Shown here piece by piece: positions 11,461-22,755 of a DNA stretch of 64,000 nt; position 1 is the first letter of the stretch, and the number at the start of each line of letters is the position of its first letter. The DNA is from Rutidosis leptorrhynchoides (lineage: Eukaryota > Streptophyta > Magnoliopsida > Asterales > Asteraceae). The notes below the pieces were generated by a model, which was given only the letters and a program-made list of their open reading frames with translations, did no database searches and was not told the DNA's origin. The stretch spans positions 7,723,501 to 7,787,500 of the forward strand of contig NC_092333.1 in the NCBI RefSeq assembly GCF_046630445.1. The letters are read 5' to 3'. The translations under genes were made by a program, and so were the position numbers.

Positions 11461-12010
11461 CCTATATTCAAAGAATCCAAGTAATTCTGAATCCGATGAA
11501 ATCTTTGGAGAATATCTTACTCCGAAGTCATATTAAAATCTTGCGGAAAATCTTTCTCCCTCAACCATCGAACTTAGAAATTCCAAAATATCATCATCAA
11601 TATCTTCGATATTTCTGAGGATATTTTCAAAAATATTCTCGTCCGAAATTATATACCTCTTCGTGCTTCCTGTGTATCATTATATTGGAAACATTCAAGA
11701 GAAAATATAGTACCAAAAAGCAGATTATGCGAAACTATGAAGAAATCCGTGGACAAATCACAAAGAATAAGTTTGACTTCAAAGAATCTAAATGATTCAA
11801 TATCTGCTGAAGTCTTTAGTGAACATCTTGCTTGTTACTCTAAACCCTTGCAGACAACAGTCTCCATCATTCTCTGATCTTAGATATTCAAAGATATTAT
11901 CGTATCTTTCATTATAAATATCCTCCATATTTCTGAAGATATTTTCATAACTATTCTTATCTGAAATCATTAATCTCATCATGATATCAGTGTTACATCA
12001 TATAGAAACT
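11461..12010. repeat. Diverged direct repeat of about 230 bp inside element C
   Basis: The segment about 11465-11665 and the segment about 11780-11975 share ordered blocks: CAAAGAATC, GAAGTCTTTAGTGAA or GAAATCTTTGGAGAA, a CTTAGA block, TATTTCTGA(G/A)GATATTTTC, and (A/C)TATTCT followed by GAAAT(T/C)AT. No protein function is visible. Confidence 0.6.
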
Positions 12011-13046
12011 GTTAGTTTCTATATTCTGTAAACTTTCGAGCTTAAAATATGAATGTTATAGAAGTAATGTTGGGAACTGATGCATGAGTTAGTATAATAT
12101 AATGACACTTGATCAACGTGATTATATTACAGTAAGTCATGCTGAGTTTCTAAATGGGATATGATGATTCACAGATTATAACGTCATCATGTGCCATGTT
12201 ACACGACTCTTACATTTTATATGATATATAAACATATCAAGAACATATTTTCTTGATAGTTCTATCTTTTTCGGATATTCTGGTAATTTGACGAATCAAG
12301 ATTGTGCTATTACCATTTCTTTCTTAGAACATTAACTATGTTCATTTCGAAGTTCATATCTATGAATTCTGGACCGTTGCTCGCTTTACTAGAGGTCGAA
12401 AGGATAATAAAAAGGCAAAGAGATCCAAAATATAAGGGAGAATATAAAACCCACAACAACAACCCATAAATTACAAATCGTGTATATCAATACGTATTGC
12501 AACGTAAAGACATGGGAAAATTAACAACAATATAACCCCAAGATAATAGTAGAAGTAAATAAAATCCTCCGGTGGTAGATGAAAGAAAAGAATGAAAAAT
12601 ATGAAGGTTAGAAGTATATCAAGGATTAAAACGGGATGGAGCATATTGACTAATGTTTTAAAGTATGAATTGAGGGGAAAGAATAAAAGATGTGAGATAT
12701 GGAAATAAGAACACTAATGGGGTGGATTTATAGTAAAATATCCGACAGAGCAATCAAAACAGACGATCACATTCAAAGCGGATCCTAATTCCCTTGATTA
12801 CCGAAGAATCAAATTCTATTACGAAGATTTCCTACAAATCTCTTGAACTTGGGAAATCAATCTCATCTACGTCAAAAGATATGACGAATCTATACCTATT
12901 CATTTCATTCTTTGGTGATAGTTTCACTTGTACTCGTCACAAAATCAAATGGTTCTATCCATGTTACTCAATGATGATAAAACTCTATTTATCAACTCAT
13001 ATTTGTCATGAAAACATTTTTATTGTTAGCCATGACAACCTCACTC

Positions 13047-13083
13047 AAATTTCGGGACGAAATTTCTTTTAACGGGTAGGTAC
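13047..13083 (+). promoter_or_regulatory. Palindrome plus polypurine tract of element C
   Basis: AAATTTCGGGACGAAATTT is a perfect inverted repeat around GGA and is followed by the purine-rich AACGGGTAGGTAC abutting the 3' LTR. The same palindrome precedes the polypurine tracts of elements A, B and F. Confidence 0.75.
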
Positions 13084-14443
13084 TGTGATGACCCGGAAAT
13101 TTCCGATCAAATTTAAACTTTAATCTTTATATTATTCCGACAAGATAAGCAAAGTCTGTTAAACCGAGTCTTCAAATTTTTGAACTGTTTACATGAATTC
13201 ATCTAACCTTTGACCATTCCCGACGATTCACGAACAATTGTTGTAAATAAATATATATAAATAATTAATAAATACTAAAGATTCAAAATATTATATCATT
13301 AACAAATATGATATAATCAATAAATTGTAATATATTAAAATATAATTACAAGTTTGAATATAACTGTTATATTAATATTTTATCATTACTTTCATTATTA
13401 ATTTTAATATTAATATTAATATTGTATTATTACTATTATTATGAAATTTAATATCGTATAAGATGTTATATTATTATTGCTAATATTATATTCAGTATCA
13501 TTAATAATATTATTTTTATCATTTTTATTATTATTATCATTATTAATTATTATTAAACTTATTAAGATCATTATTATTGTTATTATTATAGTTATTAGAA
13601 AATAATATTATTTATTATATTTATCATTAATAATATCATTAAAATCATTTTTTTAATATTATTTGATAATATTAATATTATTTTTAATTCTAGTATTAAC
13701 ATTATTAAAATTTTAATTAATTATAATTATTAAATATTAATTATATGAGATCTGGTGTACGATTACAGAATCCATATTGTTAGACATCTCAATCACAAAA
13801 GAATTTCGATGGCTATACTGTGCTTAATTGATATGTAATTGAACTACTATATTTGTTGTATTGCCTTTTTCAGTGAGTGTAACTATCAATTCTATTCTTT
13901 CACTTAAAGTTAAAAAGATCGTACTATTATTATTATTCATTTCTGGATCTTTGTTTTCTTTCATTCCACTAATCAATTAACAATGAACATATCTACATAA
14001 TTAACACATATGCATGGACATACATATCACACTCATAGTGCGAGACTTTTGCAACAAAAAAAAAAAAAAAAAAACATCCACATCCACTAATTGTTTCTAT
14101 CTCTCTCCCTCACTCTTTGTGAAACCCATCTATCTTTTCTTCTCCTTGTTTCTTTCTTGTCGAACATAATCCTCACCGACCACCTATGATCACGACTTTA
14201 GCAACCACCTTAACACCATCAAGTCACCGGGAACTGCTGTAGCTTTACGTTCATGTTTCTGTTCCACAGCCACGACCACAACCACGACCACAACCACCAT
14301 TCTCATGATTTATGTGTTGAGAATCTGCAGCTACTATACTTCTGTTTCCGGAGATAATTCACACCACGGTCACTATTTAAACATCATCGCAGCTTCATCA
14401 TCCTTAACTCCATGTCCACACTCTCTCACTCTTTCTACTCTCT

Positions 14444-14505
<62 letters not shown>

Positions 14506-17340
14506 TGAACACCCATGAACTTCAAAAAGAACGACTGCAACCCACATTTTTCTTTCGAATTCTATTAAGAATTAAGAATGAGAAGAAGTCGAGACAATAA
14601 ATGTTACATATATTAGTTTTCTGTTTCCTTTTTGCTCAAACCCCACCTCCATCGAAAGATCCACTTGCAATTGTCATAATGTCGATTGGTATCATATAAC
14701 ACCACTAGCCTTATTTAAGAAAAAAGGTATTCTATTAAACAAAATCATGGACCACATATTCAAATCCTTTTCTTGACCGAATGATTGATACTTTCTTGAA
14801 CTGCTAGTTGTTTTTTCTATACCTACATCGCCACTCCTGTTGTTACTATTGCTACTTTCTGTTTTGACTCGAAGAACATACAAAACAACCACCAAACCCG
14901 TTTGATTTATCTCTCTTCCTGCCTGCTCGAAATTATTATTAATATATTGGTGTTTCGAATAGACTGCTAGCCGACAATATCAAAACCTTTATGTTTTCAT
15001 TTTCCAATCTATCGAACACCACCTGATATCCTCACCCACTTGCACTTTTACTCCTTTCTGTTTAAAAAGCAATAACAATCAAACCACACTCTCTTTATAT
15101 ACACGAGAACATATACATACACTTGATAACCGAGTTAATCACAACCGAAATTCACCACAACACTCCACCACCTCAAACGTGAACCATCTCAAACTATGTT
15201 TTGTCTCTCGGCTATTTAAACTACAAATTGGTAAGTAATGATATTACATCTTGAAAGAGATTACCATTTATAATATATTATTTCTTCCCTTTTTCCTTGC
15301 CGAAAGTATTCAACCAACCTCCCACTTGTTGATTAAAATAAAGTGTAATACAAAAAGGGGCACTTGTTTTATCTTCTTGTGAGAAACGAATGGGGACAAG
15401 ATGGGTATCCAATACCCATGTGTGAATCCAGTTCATCATATTTAAAACAATAAGAAATCGAATTCAATTTACTGCCATAGTTATCGTGTTATCTTGCAAA
15501 CCATGGGCCGTGATTCCATTTTTCTTTTGGGCTGAGATGATAAATGTATCTTAGTTGGGCCAAAAATCAAGTTGTTGGACTGATAATTTCTGTTGGGCCA
15601 AGTGATTATGTTTTACGGGATTCAAAAATAAAATACAAGTTAAATAAATTTAAGGCATGGTTTAAATCAGAAATGTAGGCGACAGCATAGTGGTTAGGCG
15701 TGTGTGGTTGGCTAGAGGTCATGAGTTCGAATCCTGACGGGTGCATTCTTTTTGTTGAGCTTCCCTTCAAAGGTTGTAAATTATTTATTATTATTATTAT
15801 TATTACTATATTAATGTTGTTAATATTAATTATGGTTATTATTAGTGTTCTTGATATGATAAGTATTATTATTATTAACATTATTATTATGAATGTTATT
15901 ATTACTAGTATTAGTATTTTTAAGTATTATAGATAATATGGTTTTAATGGAAAATAAGTATATAACTTGTTATATATGAATATTAGAAATAAATACAATA
16001 TATATTGATTATAATCTTCTATATATATACATATAAGTATATATTTTTAATTGACATATTAACAAGTTTATAAATAATTACTAACAATATAATATATTAC
16101 GTTTTCATATAACTATATATATTGTATTTACTTAAAATATTAACATATTAAAAACTTTTAGTATTTAAACATATTAATATAAATTATGTATTAAAAATAT
16201 TTTAACAGGTACTTACTACATTTATATTAGTTCAAATATGAATATTAGTTATTAAAATTATTAACGTAATGATATAATAAATATTATATAATCAAAACTT
16301 TTAATATGTAAATACTACGATATTATTATATAAATATATAAATTATTACTATAACATTTACTAGTATATCACTAGTAATATATAAATCTGCTCAGTTACG
16401 ATTATGTGTATTAATAAATATTCAAATAATATAGGTTCGTGAATCCGAGGCCAAACCTGCATTGTTCAATATAGTCATATGTATTTTTACTACAAAATAC
16501 ATTAGGTGAGTTTCATTAATCCCTTTTAAATGCTTTTGCAATATATATTTTTGGGACTGAGAATACATGCGCTTTTATAAATGTTTTACGAAATAGACAC
16601 AAGTAATCAAAATTACATTATATGGTTGAATGATCGAAGACGAATATGCCCCTTTTTGCTTGGTAACCTAAGAATTAGTAAACCGATCTACTAATTGACG
16701 CGAATCCTAAAGATAGATCTATCGGGCCCAACAAGCCCCATCCAAAGTACCAGATGCTTTAGTACTTCGAAATTTATATCATGTCCGAAGGAGGATCCCG
16801 GAATGATGGGGATATTCTTATATGCATATTGTGAATGTCGGTTACCAGGTGTTCAATCCATATGAATGATATTTTTGTCTCTATGCATGGGACGTATGTT
16901 TATGAGAAATGGAAATATGAAATCTTGTGGTCTATTAAAATTATTAAATGATTATTTATGTTAAACTAATGAACTCACCAACCTTTTGGTTGACACTTTA
17001 AAGCATGTTTATTCTCAGGTACGAAAGAAATCTTCCGCTGTGCATTAACTCATATTAGAGACATTACTTGGAGTCATTCATGGCATATTTCAAAAGAAGT
17101 TGCATTCAAGTCGTTGAGTTCATCAATATTATTATTAAGTCAATTATAGTTGGATATATTATGAAATGGTATGCCTGCTGTCAATTTTCGATGTAATGAA
17201 AGTTTGTCTTTTCAAAAACGAATGCAATGTTTGTAAAATGTATCATATAGGGGTCAAGTACCTCGCGATGTAATCAACTGTTGTGAATCGTTTAAAATCG
17301 ATATGGACTTCGTCCGGATGGATTAGGACAGGTCATCACA
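13084..17340 (+). mobile_element. 3' LTR of element C
   Basis: This is a near-identical copy of 4789-9039, 4257 bp long, ending at GGTCATCACA and followed by the CCAGG target duplication. Differences include a longer poly-A run near 14056, a duplicated ACCACGACCACA unit near 14280 and the length of the AT microsatellite (14449-14501). The SINE-like segment is at 15675-15748, the conserved promoter-like motif at 16551-16582, and the leader hairpin at 16977-16998 with the intact CAACC/GGTTG stem. Confidence 0.92.
15675..15748 (+). other. tRNA-derived SINE-like segment in 3' LTR of C
   Basis: This copy is identical to the segment at 7372-7445, with the A-box-like AGTGGTTAGGCG and the B box GTTCGAATCC. 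Its presence in both LTRs shows it was in the LTR before this insertion. Confidence 0.55.
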
Positions 17341-17679
17341 CCAGGTGGTCTGATCAGATACGAAAATCAGTGGACAAGTGCTCCGGTGGGGTTCTTGGTG
17401 CTTGATGCTCATCACGGTTCTCATCCTTGATGCTTGTAGCTTCAAGTGTACAAATCGTTGATGGTTTAGCATCACTGTTGACCAAGATTATACCATCAAT
17501 ACACAATATATTAAGACCAAGTGATAACACAACTCATTTAAGAGTCTTAGATGGATGATGAACCAAAGTTACATCATATCCTTAGTCTTAACACAATTAC
17601 AAGTCCTATTTACAACAAAGTTACAAACTTTACATCAATCAAACAAGTATGAACATGATCTAAGTCAAATGAGGTGATG

Positions 17680-18120
17680 GAACCCTAAGCTAGAGAGCTT
17701 GGATCCCTTTCACATAATTTATAAGGTCACAAAGCTAGAAAGCTTGAACCTTTAGTGTTCTTGAAGATCTTAAAGAATAAAGCTTGGATCTTTAAGTTTC
17801 ATGAAGACCATAAACACAAGTTTTGATCTTCATAACAAAACAACAAGATCATAAGCTAGAAAACTTAGATCCAACAACAAGATATGAAGATTCAAGCTAG
17901 AAAGCTTGAATCTTGATTGTTCTTGAAGATCTTGAAGCATAAAGCTTGGATCTTGAAGATACATGAAGATTACAAACAAAAGTTTAAATCTTTATCACAA
18001 AATAACAAGATTAAAGTAAAAGAAAGATGAATCTACAAAGTTGGTGAAGATTCAAAGCTAGAAAGCTTGAATCTTCCATGTTCTTGAAGGATTCATGCTT
18101 GAATCAACAAGATATAATCA
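17680..18120. repeat. Imperfect AAGCTAGAAAGCTTGAATCTT repeats in LTR of D
   Basis: Variants of AAGCTAGAAAGCTTGAATCTT and CTTGAAGATCTTGAAG recur about every 60-70 bases. Each contains a small inverted repeat (AAGCT...AGCTT). A more diverged version lies in the LTRs of A (21280-21560 and 30270-30530). Confidence 0.65.
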
Positions 18121-18362
18121 AGATCAAGTTAAAGGAACTTGATCTCCATGAAAGAATGATGATGATACACGAAATTGGAAGGGAAAAGAAGAAGAAAAAG
18201 AGAAAACTTACAAGTAATACTAGAAAGGAAAGAAAGAAAGAACAATTGTGTGTGAAAACCAAATGAGAGCTAGTATTTGAATGAGGGAAATTGGCTAGTA
18301 TTTATATGCAAAAATTGACATGGATTGATGACTTGGAAGGGCCTAGGGCCGTAGGTTTTCAT

Positions 18363-18381
18363 GGGGGGGGGGGGGGGGGGG
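18363..18381 (+). repeat. Run of about 19 G
   Basis: An uninterrupted G tract inside the LTR of D is absent from the related LTRs of A. It could form a G-quadruplex or be a polymerase-slippage expansion. Its exact length is uncertain because sequencing of such runs is error-prone. Confidence 0.9.
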
Positions 18382-19071
18382 AGGAGACACCATTTTGCTT
18401 TATGGATAATGGTTGTCTAAAGCATGTACTTATGCTAGAATCCCATGTGACAATATGGATAATCCTTATCCAAATGGCTAGTATGACTCATTAATTAATT
18501 AATTAATTTATTTATTTATTATTATGGGTCACTAGTAATAATACTTGGGCTAATTAATTGGGTCACTAGCTAGAGTAGGGTGGGCTTGAGCCCATCAAGG
18601 TAGAAAGTCCAACAAGACTAATTATTGGGCTCTAGCAATTAAATAAATAAAATTAAGTATCCAAAGGCCCAAGTAATTATTATTATAAAATAATAATTAA
18701 TATTTCGCTGTCCAAATATTTCGGTTCCGAAAAAAGTCAAACGTACGCGCAGTACGCGGTTTATTCGTAACGGCAAGTAACACTAACGGTTATAAAGGCT
18801 TCAATGATCAAGTTATGTATCCTACGTACTCTAAGGCACGTTTTAACATATAAATGGAAGTAAACCACGTAAATCAAGTTTCCAGAGTATAAAGTAACAC
18901 AGTACGCACAAATACTCATTTTCGCAAAAACACAAGGCACAAAAGCAAGTCGAAAAAGCCAGGTCGTTACATCTAAAACTTTTAGAAACTACATATTCTC
19001 TGCAGAATATTTCTTCGATTAAGTTATGAATCAATATTTCATCGTTTGTTGTTGTTGGTATTCCTTGGTAT

Positions 19072-19620
19072 CTACAGGGCGTATGACGTTGACGCTCGTG
19101 GGACAGATTGTGAAGTTGAGGTTTGCGATACGATTGTTGTTGGTGGTGGTAATGGTACTGTTGGTGTTGTTGTTGGTGGTACTGTTGATGCCGGTGATGC
19201 TGCTGGTGCTTGTAACCTTTGCACCATATTCTCCAAAGCCACTACCCGAGCGCGAAGCTCGTTGACTTCTTCTATTACACCGGGATGATTGTTGGTTCGG
19301 ACGAGCGGATGAATAAGATTTAGAATTTGAGATAGTATATTATCGTGACGAGATACTCTGGAAATGAGAGAGAAAATGGCGTCTCGAACAGGTTCACCGG
19401 TAAGTGCTTCAGGTTCTTCACCAAGAGGGAAATATGGTGGATGGAAGGGATCACCTTCTTCTTGTCTCCAATGACTAAGCAGGCTACGAACCCATCCCCA
19501 ATTCATCCAGAATAGGTGATGGCTGATTGGTTGATCCATTCCGGTTACACTGTCTTCGAAGTTCAGGTGAATATCCATATCGGAATAGCTGTCGGAGTTT
19601 AAGGAATTTAAACCATACAT
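19072..19620 (-). CDS. Pre-gag ORF1 of element E, coiled-coil protein (182 aa)
   Basis: An intact 182-codon frame starts MYGLNSLNSDSYSD and aligns with the broken ORF of element C at 9474, which supports this start. The N-terminal third is acidic and aromatic-rich (QPISHHLFWMNWGW), the middle has LGEEPEALTGEPVRDAIFS, and residues about 117-140 (IEEVNELRARVVALENMVQ) have a leucine heptad pattern typical of a coiled coil. The tail is Pro/Thr/Ser-rich. It occupies the position of the pre-gag ORF in element A, which also ends in a coiled coil. I do not recognise a named family. It may assist gag assembly or nucleic-acid binding; that is inference. Confidence 0.6.
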   Translation of the reverse strand: MYGLNSLNSDSYSDMDIHLNFEDSVTGMDQPISHHLFWMNWGWVRSLLSHWRQEEGDPFHPPYFPLGEEPEALTGEPVRDAIFSLISRVSRHDNILSQILNLIHPLVRTNNHPGVIEEVNELRARVVALENMVQRLQAPAASPASTVPPTTTPTVPLPPPTTIVSQTSTSQSVPRASTSYAL

Positions 19621-19666
19621 GTGATGATAAACATTAGTTTGATCTCACGAGCAATATCCCCGAACC

Positions 19667-19671
19667 ATACC
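19667..19671. repeat. Target site duplication ATACC (left) of element A
   Basis: ATACC directly precedes TGTGATGCCCC at 19672 and directly follows GGTCGTTACA at 31700-31704. Confidence 0.92.
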
Positions 19672-22600
19672 TGTGATGCCCCATACAAAATTATAGTGTA
19701 CGAATCATCAACAACAGGATCATTACAAGGTCAAATACTATATGCGGTTTCAAAATAAGTTTGCATTCATGAATATAGGTGACGTCTTAACCAACGTCAA
19801 ATGTTTAACAACCAAAAGTATGCTTCTATGAATAGCAAGCAATAATAGTACGTGACCCATGGGTCGTTACAAATACATGGTTTCAAAAGTAATATTGTTT
19901 GAATGCAAAATAAACGTTTCATGTGGTGACATCTCTAATAAGCACATCGGGTGTCTACAAAGCACGACTAGTACAGCGGAAGCAAGCAAACCTTAAGCAC
20001 CTGAGAAAAATATGGTTAAAATCGTCAACATAAAGGTTGGTGAGCTATAGTTTAAGTATAGCAGTAATGTTGTAAGGTAGGCCACGAGATTTCAGTGCTT
20101 CAACAGCGTTTCAAAACAATATGAAAATTATATGTATAATCGTGGGCACTTGGTAACTAACTTAACGTAAATAACACCCTCTAAAAGTACACTTGGCGAG
20201 TACGTAAGTTTACGAAGTATTAAACACCCTTTAAATGCTAGCGCTACTAGCCCGAGTGGGGATATCAAACCCTATGGATCCATATCTAAGATTCGCGTTC
20301 ACCGGTTCAAAGACCAATGACTAAACGTTACCGAGCTAAGGGGAAAGTTTATGCCGTTGTATAACCCACACATATATAAAGTTTAAGTACTCGTGCCTAG
20401 TATGTAAAACGTAAAATGCGCATGTATTCTCAGTTCCCAAAATAGTTAAAGTAAAAAGGGATGCTATAACTCACAGTGAAAAGTAGTAAAAGTCGATACG
20501 CGGGAATAGTAAGCAAGTGGTTGGTCCGGAAGGTCCTCAACCTAAGTCAAAAGTTACTAAGTTAGTAAATCGTTCCCAAAGGTTTAAAAGTATGTAAATT
20601 AGGTCTTAAGTACCATCATCCTTAATCATTAAACAAAAAGTGTAAAGTAAGTTTTAAGTCAAGACTAGGGTTTGAAACAAGGGCTGACTTCGTTCAGTCA
20701 CCACGACCTCTATACAAACTGAAATGAGGTGAGACCAGTGGCCATGGCTCCGTATATAAGTCCCCTAGGTACTGACCAATTTACAGAACCAAACTCGTCT
20801 TCATTTAACCATGGTGACGGTTTAAGTGCAAGTAGGTCAGAAATTTCATCACAACGTTAATAGGGTGTAGTGACTTTCTGGAGGCCATAGATCCTAAACC
20901 GTAACTCGGATTAAGACGAGGTCTAAATGGAAAATCATCTACTCGAACCAAACTAACTGAAAATCAACTTTATAGTAGCCCAGGTAGTCTGATCAGTTCC
21001 AGAAACAGTAAGAAATGTGTTCCAGTAGGTTCTTGGTGCTTGATGCTCATCACGGTTCTCATCCTTGATGCGTATAGCTTCAAGTGTACAACTCGTTGAT
21101 GGGTTTGTATCATATTAACCAAGGTTTGACCATCATAACACATGTGTAATTCTAAGATATGTAGCATAACTCACTTAAGACTTGTATGTAGTTTGATGAA
21201 CCAAAGTTACATCAAGATCTTAGATCCGACACATACATGAGTTCTACTAGTAATATTAAGCTACAAACTTGAAAGTAAACTAAATAATCAAGATCATAAG
21301 TTGTAGAACTTAGATCTTAGCTAGATCTTAAAGATCCTAGACTAGAAAGTCTTGATCTAGTGTTCTTAAGTTAGATCCTAAGTTACAAAACTTGGATCTA
21401 CACTTTAATGAAACCATAAGTTATGAAACTTAGATTTTCAACTAGTAAAATGTATGTAAGCTTGTAAGCTCTTATTTACAACAAAATTAGAAGACCATAA
21501 GCTATAGGAACTTAGATCTAATATAAGTATATGAAGTTATAACTAGAAAGTAATAGTTCCATGTTCTTGAACTTATAAAGTTAACTTTTAGTTCAAGAAA
21601 AATGAGATCAAAATTAACTAGTAATACTTGACCAATTTAACAACATCACAACTTTAAAGTACATAAAATAAAGAAATAAATTAAATCTACAAGTAATAAG
21701 TTCATGGTTGTTCATACTTAGAAAGATTCAAGTCAAGGCTTTGATCTTTTAAGAAAGTAAACCTTAAGTTTACAAACATGAATACAAGTATGATTTTAAA
21801 ACTCATGAACTTTAAATCTTTTAAAAAATTTAGTGTAGAACCATAAACTAGAAAGTTTAGGTTCTTGTTCTTGGTTCTTCATCAAAAAAAAGATGGAAGT
21901 AACCAAGATTAGATGAAGATACAAGTTAGAAAACTTTATCTTTAACAACAACAAACAACTAGTAAGTAAACATTAAACAAGAACAAGTAATGAAACTAGT
22001 AATATGATGATGAATGTGGCGGTTTTTAAGAGAGAAAAAGAAGAGAAAAACTAGAACATGTTACTTACAAGTTGAGAGAAAAATGAGAGAAAGTAAAGTA
22101 GTAAAATGGAGTGTGTGTAAAAGTGAAGTAAAATGCTAGTAATATGTAACAAAAATTGGAAATAAAACTTCCCTCCCATCCCTTCAAAACCTACGATTTT
22201 CTTGGCCAAAGAGGAAGGGTCAAATGCTTGCTTTCAAACATGGGAGAATGGTGTATACTTAGAATGGTATTAAAGCAAATTGGTATGGGAAAGTGGTGTA
22301 AGTGTGCATGTAACAAGATTCCTCATGAACTAGTTACTCCTTGATTAAGCTTAATAAGTCATTAACATAATGTTGGGCTCCTAATAGTCCATCAAGAGAA
22401 GTAGGGTGGGCTTCCAAGTCCATTAACATGAATCCATTAATAAAAGCCCAAGTCTAAGTATGTAACAATTAATTAAATAAAGCCCAAGTAATTAACTAGT
22501 AACCTTAGTTAATTAAAAATGACTAATAATAATTAATCATGAATGTAAATAATATTCAAAAATATTATTCGCGAAAAGAAAGTGTGTCACAAAGATAAGT

Positions 22601-22717
22601 CGGGACATGTAAAGTCAATCACGGTAACAAGTAAATGTAATACAATACATTTATTAAAACACAAGTATTAATAATAAATATTAATAAGTATAAGTTGGAA
22701 AAACCAGGGTCGTTACA
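19672..22717 (-). mobile_element. 3' LTR of element A
   Basis: On the plus strand it runs from TGTGATGCCCC to GGTCGTTACA. The leader hairpin is at 20026-20039 (CAAC/GTTG stem), the donor-like CTCAGGTGC lies near 20000 (minus strand), and the promoter-like motif is at 20411-20442. GGGCTT or AAGCCC motifs cluster at 22370-22500. The short open frame at 22156-22344 is a chance ORF repeated in both LTRs. Confidence 0.93.
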
Positions 22718-22755
22718 TTACCCACCTGTTAAAGAAAATTTCGTCCCGAAATTTT
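22718..22755 (-). promoter_or_regulatory. Polypurine tract and palindrome of element A
   Basis: On the minus strand AAAATTTCGGGACGAAATTTT is followed by a purine-rich AACAGGTGGGTAA next to the 3' LTR. The palindrome overlaps the end of the pol stop codon. Confidence 0.75.

Larger units (their letters stand above)
9040..13083 (+). mobile_element. Internal region of element C (no pol)
   Basis: After the primer site there is a leader similar to that of element F (9054-9470), a broken pre-gag ORF (9474-9996), an internal polypurine-tract-like hairpin (10238-10258), and about 2.8 kb of AT-rich sequence (10260-13040) in which I recognise no protein. A diverged direct repeat lies at 11461-12010. 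The region ends with a conserved palindrome and the polypurine tract. Confidence 0.75.
4789..17340 (+). mobile_element. Element C: complete, non-autonomous LTR retrotransposon with giant LTRs
   Basis: The element is 12.55 kb with LTRs of 4251 and 4257 bp, an initiator tRNA-Met primer site, a polypurine tract and a 5-bp target duplication. The two LTRs differ only by scattered substitutions and small repeat-length changes, so insertion is fairly recent. The internal region (9040-13083) is about 4 kb and encodes no recognisable protease, reverse transcriptase or integrase; only a broken pre-gag ORF remains. This fits the class of large retrotransposon derivatives that depend on other elements. 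Its leader and LTR 3' half resemble element F, which is a plausible relative of its helper. Confidence 0.9.
17346..18971 (-). mobile_element. 5' LTR of element D, second piece
   Basis: This continues the LTR broken at 4788: the sequence right after the target duplication (GTGGTCTGATCAG) aligns with element A at 20981. It ends GGTCGTTACA at 18971, the LTR outer end. With the first piece the LTR is about 2.94 kb. The interior 17680-18120 is built of imperfect repeats around AAGCTAGAAAGCTTGAATCTT. A run of about 19 G lies at 18363-18381. TGGGC or GCCCA motifs are scattered at 18545-18670. Confidence 0.85.
18972..19671 (-). mobile_element. Element E, internal segment with pre-gag ORF
   Basis: This piece of the host-layer element lies between the outer end of D's LTR (18971) and the insertion point of A (19672). 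It carries the ORF at 19072-19620. The downstream part (18972-19070, read on the minus strand) aligns with element C at 10021-10075, so E is a member of C's family. I found no primer binding site between its LTR remnant and the ORF. Confidence 0.7.

Noticed and set aside
22156..22344. 62-codon frame conserved at 31138-31326.
   Set aside because: It lies in the paired LTRs of A, so its conservation follows from LTR identity; no recognised family.
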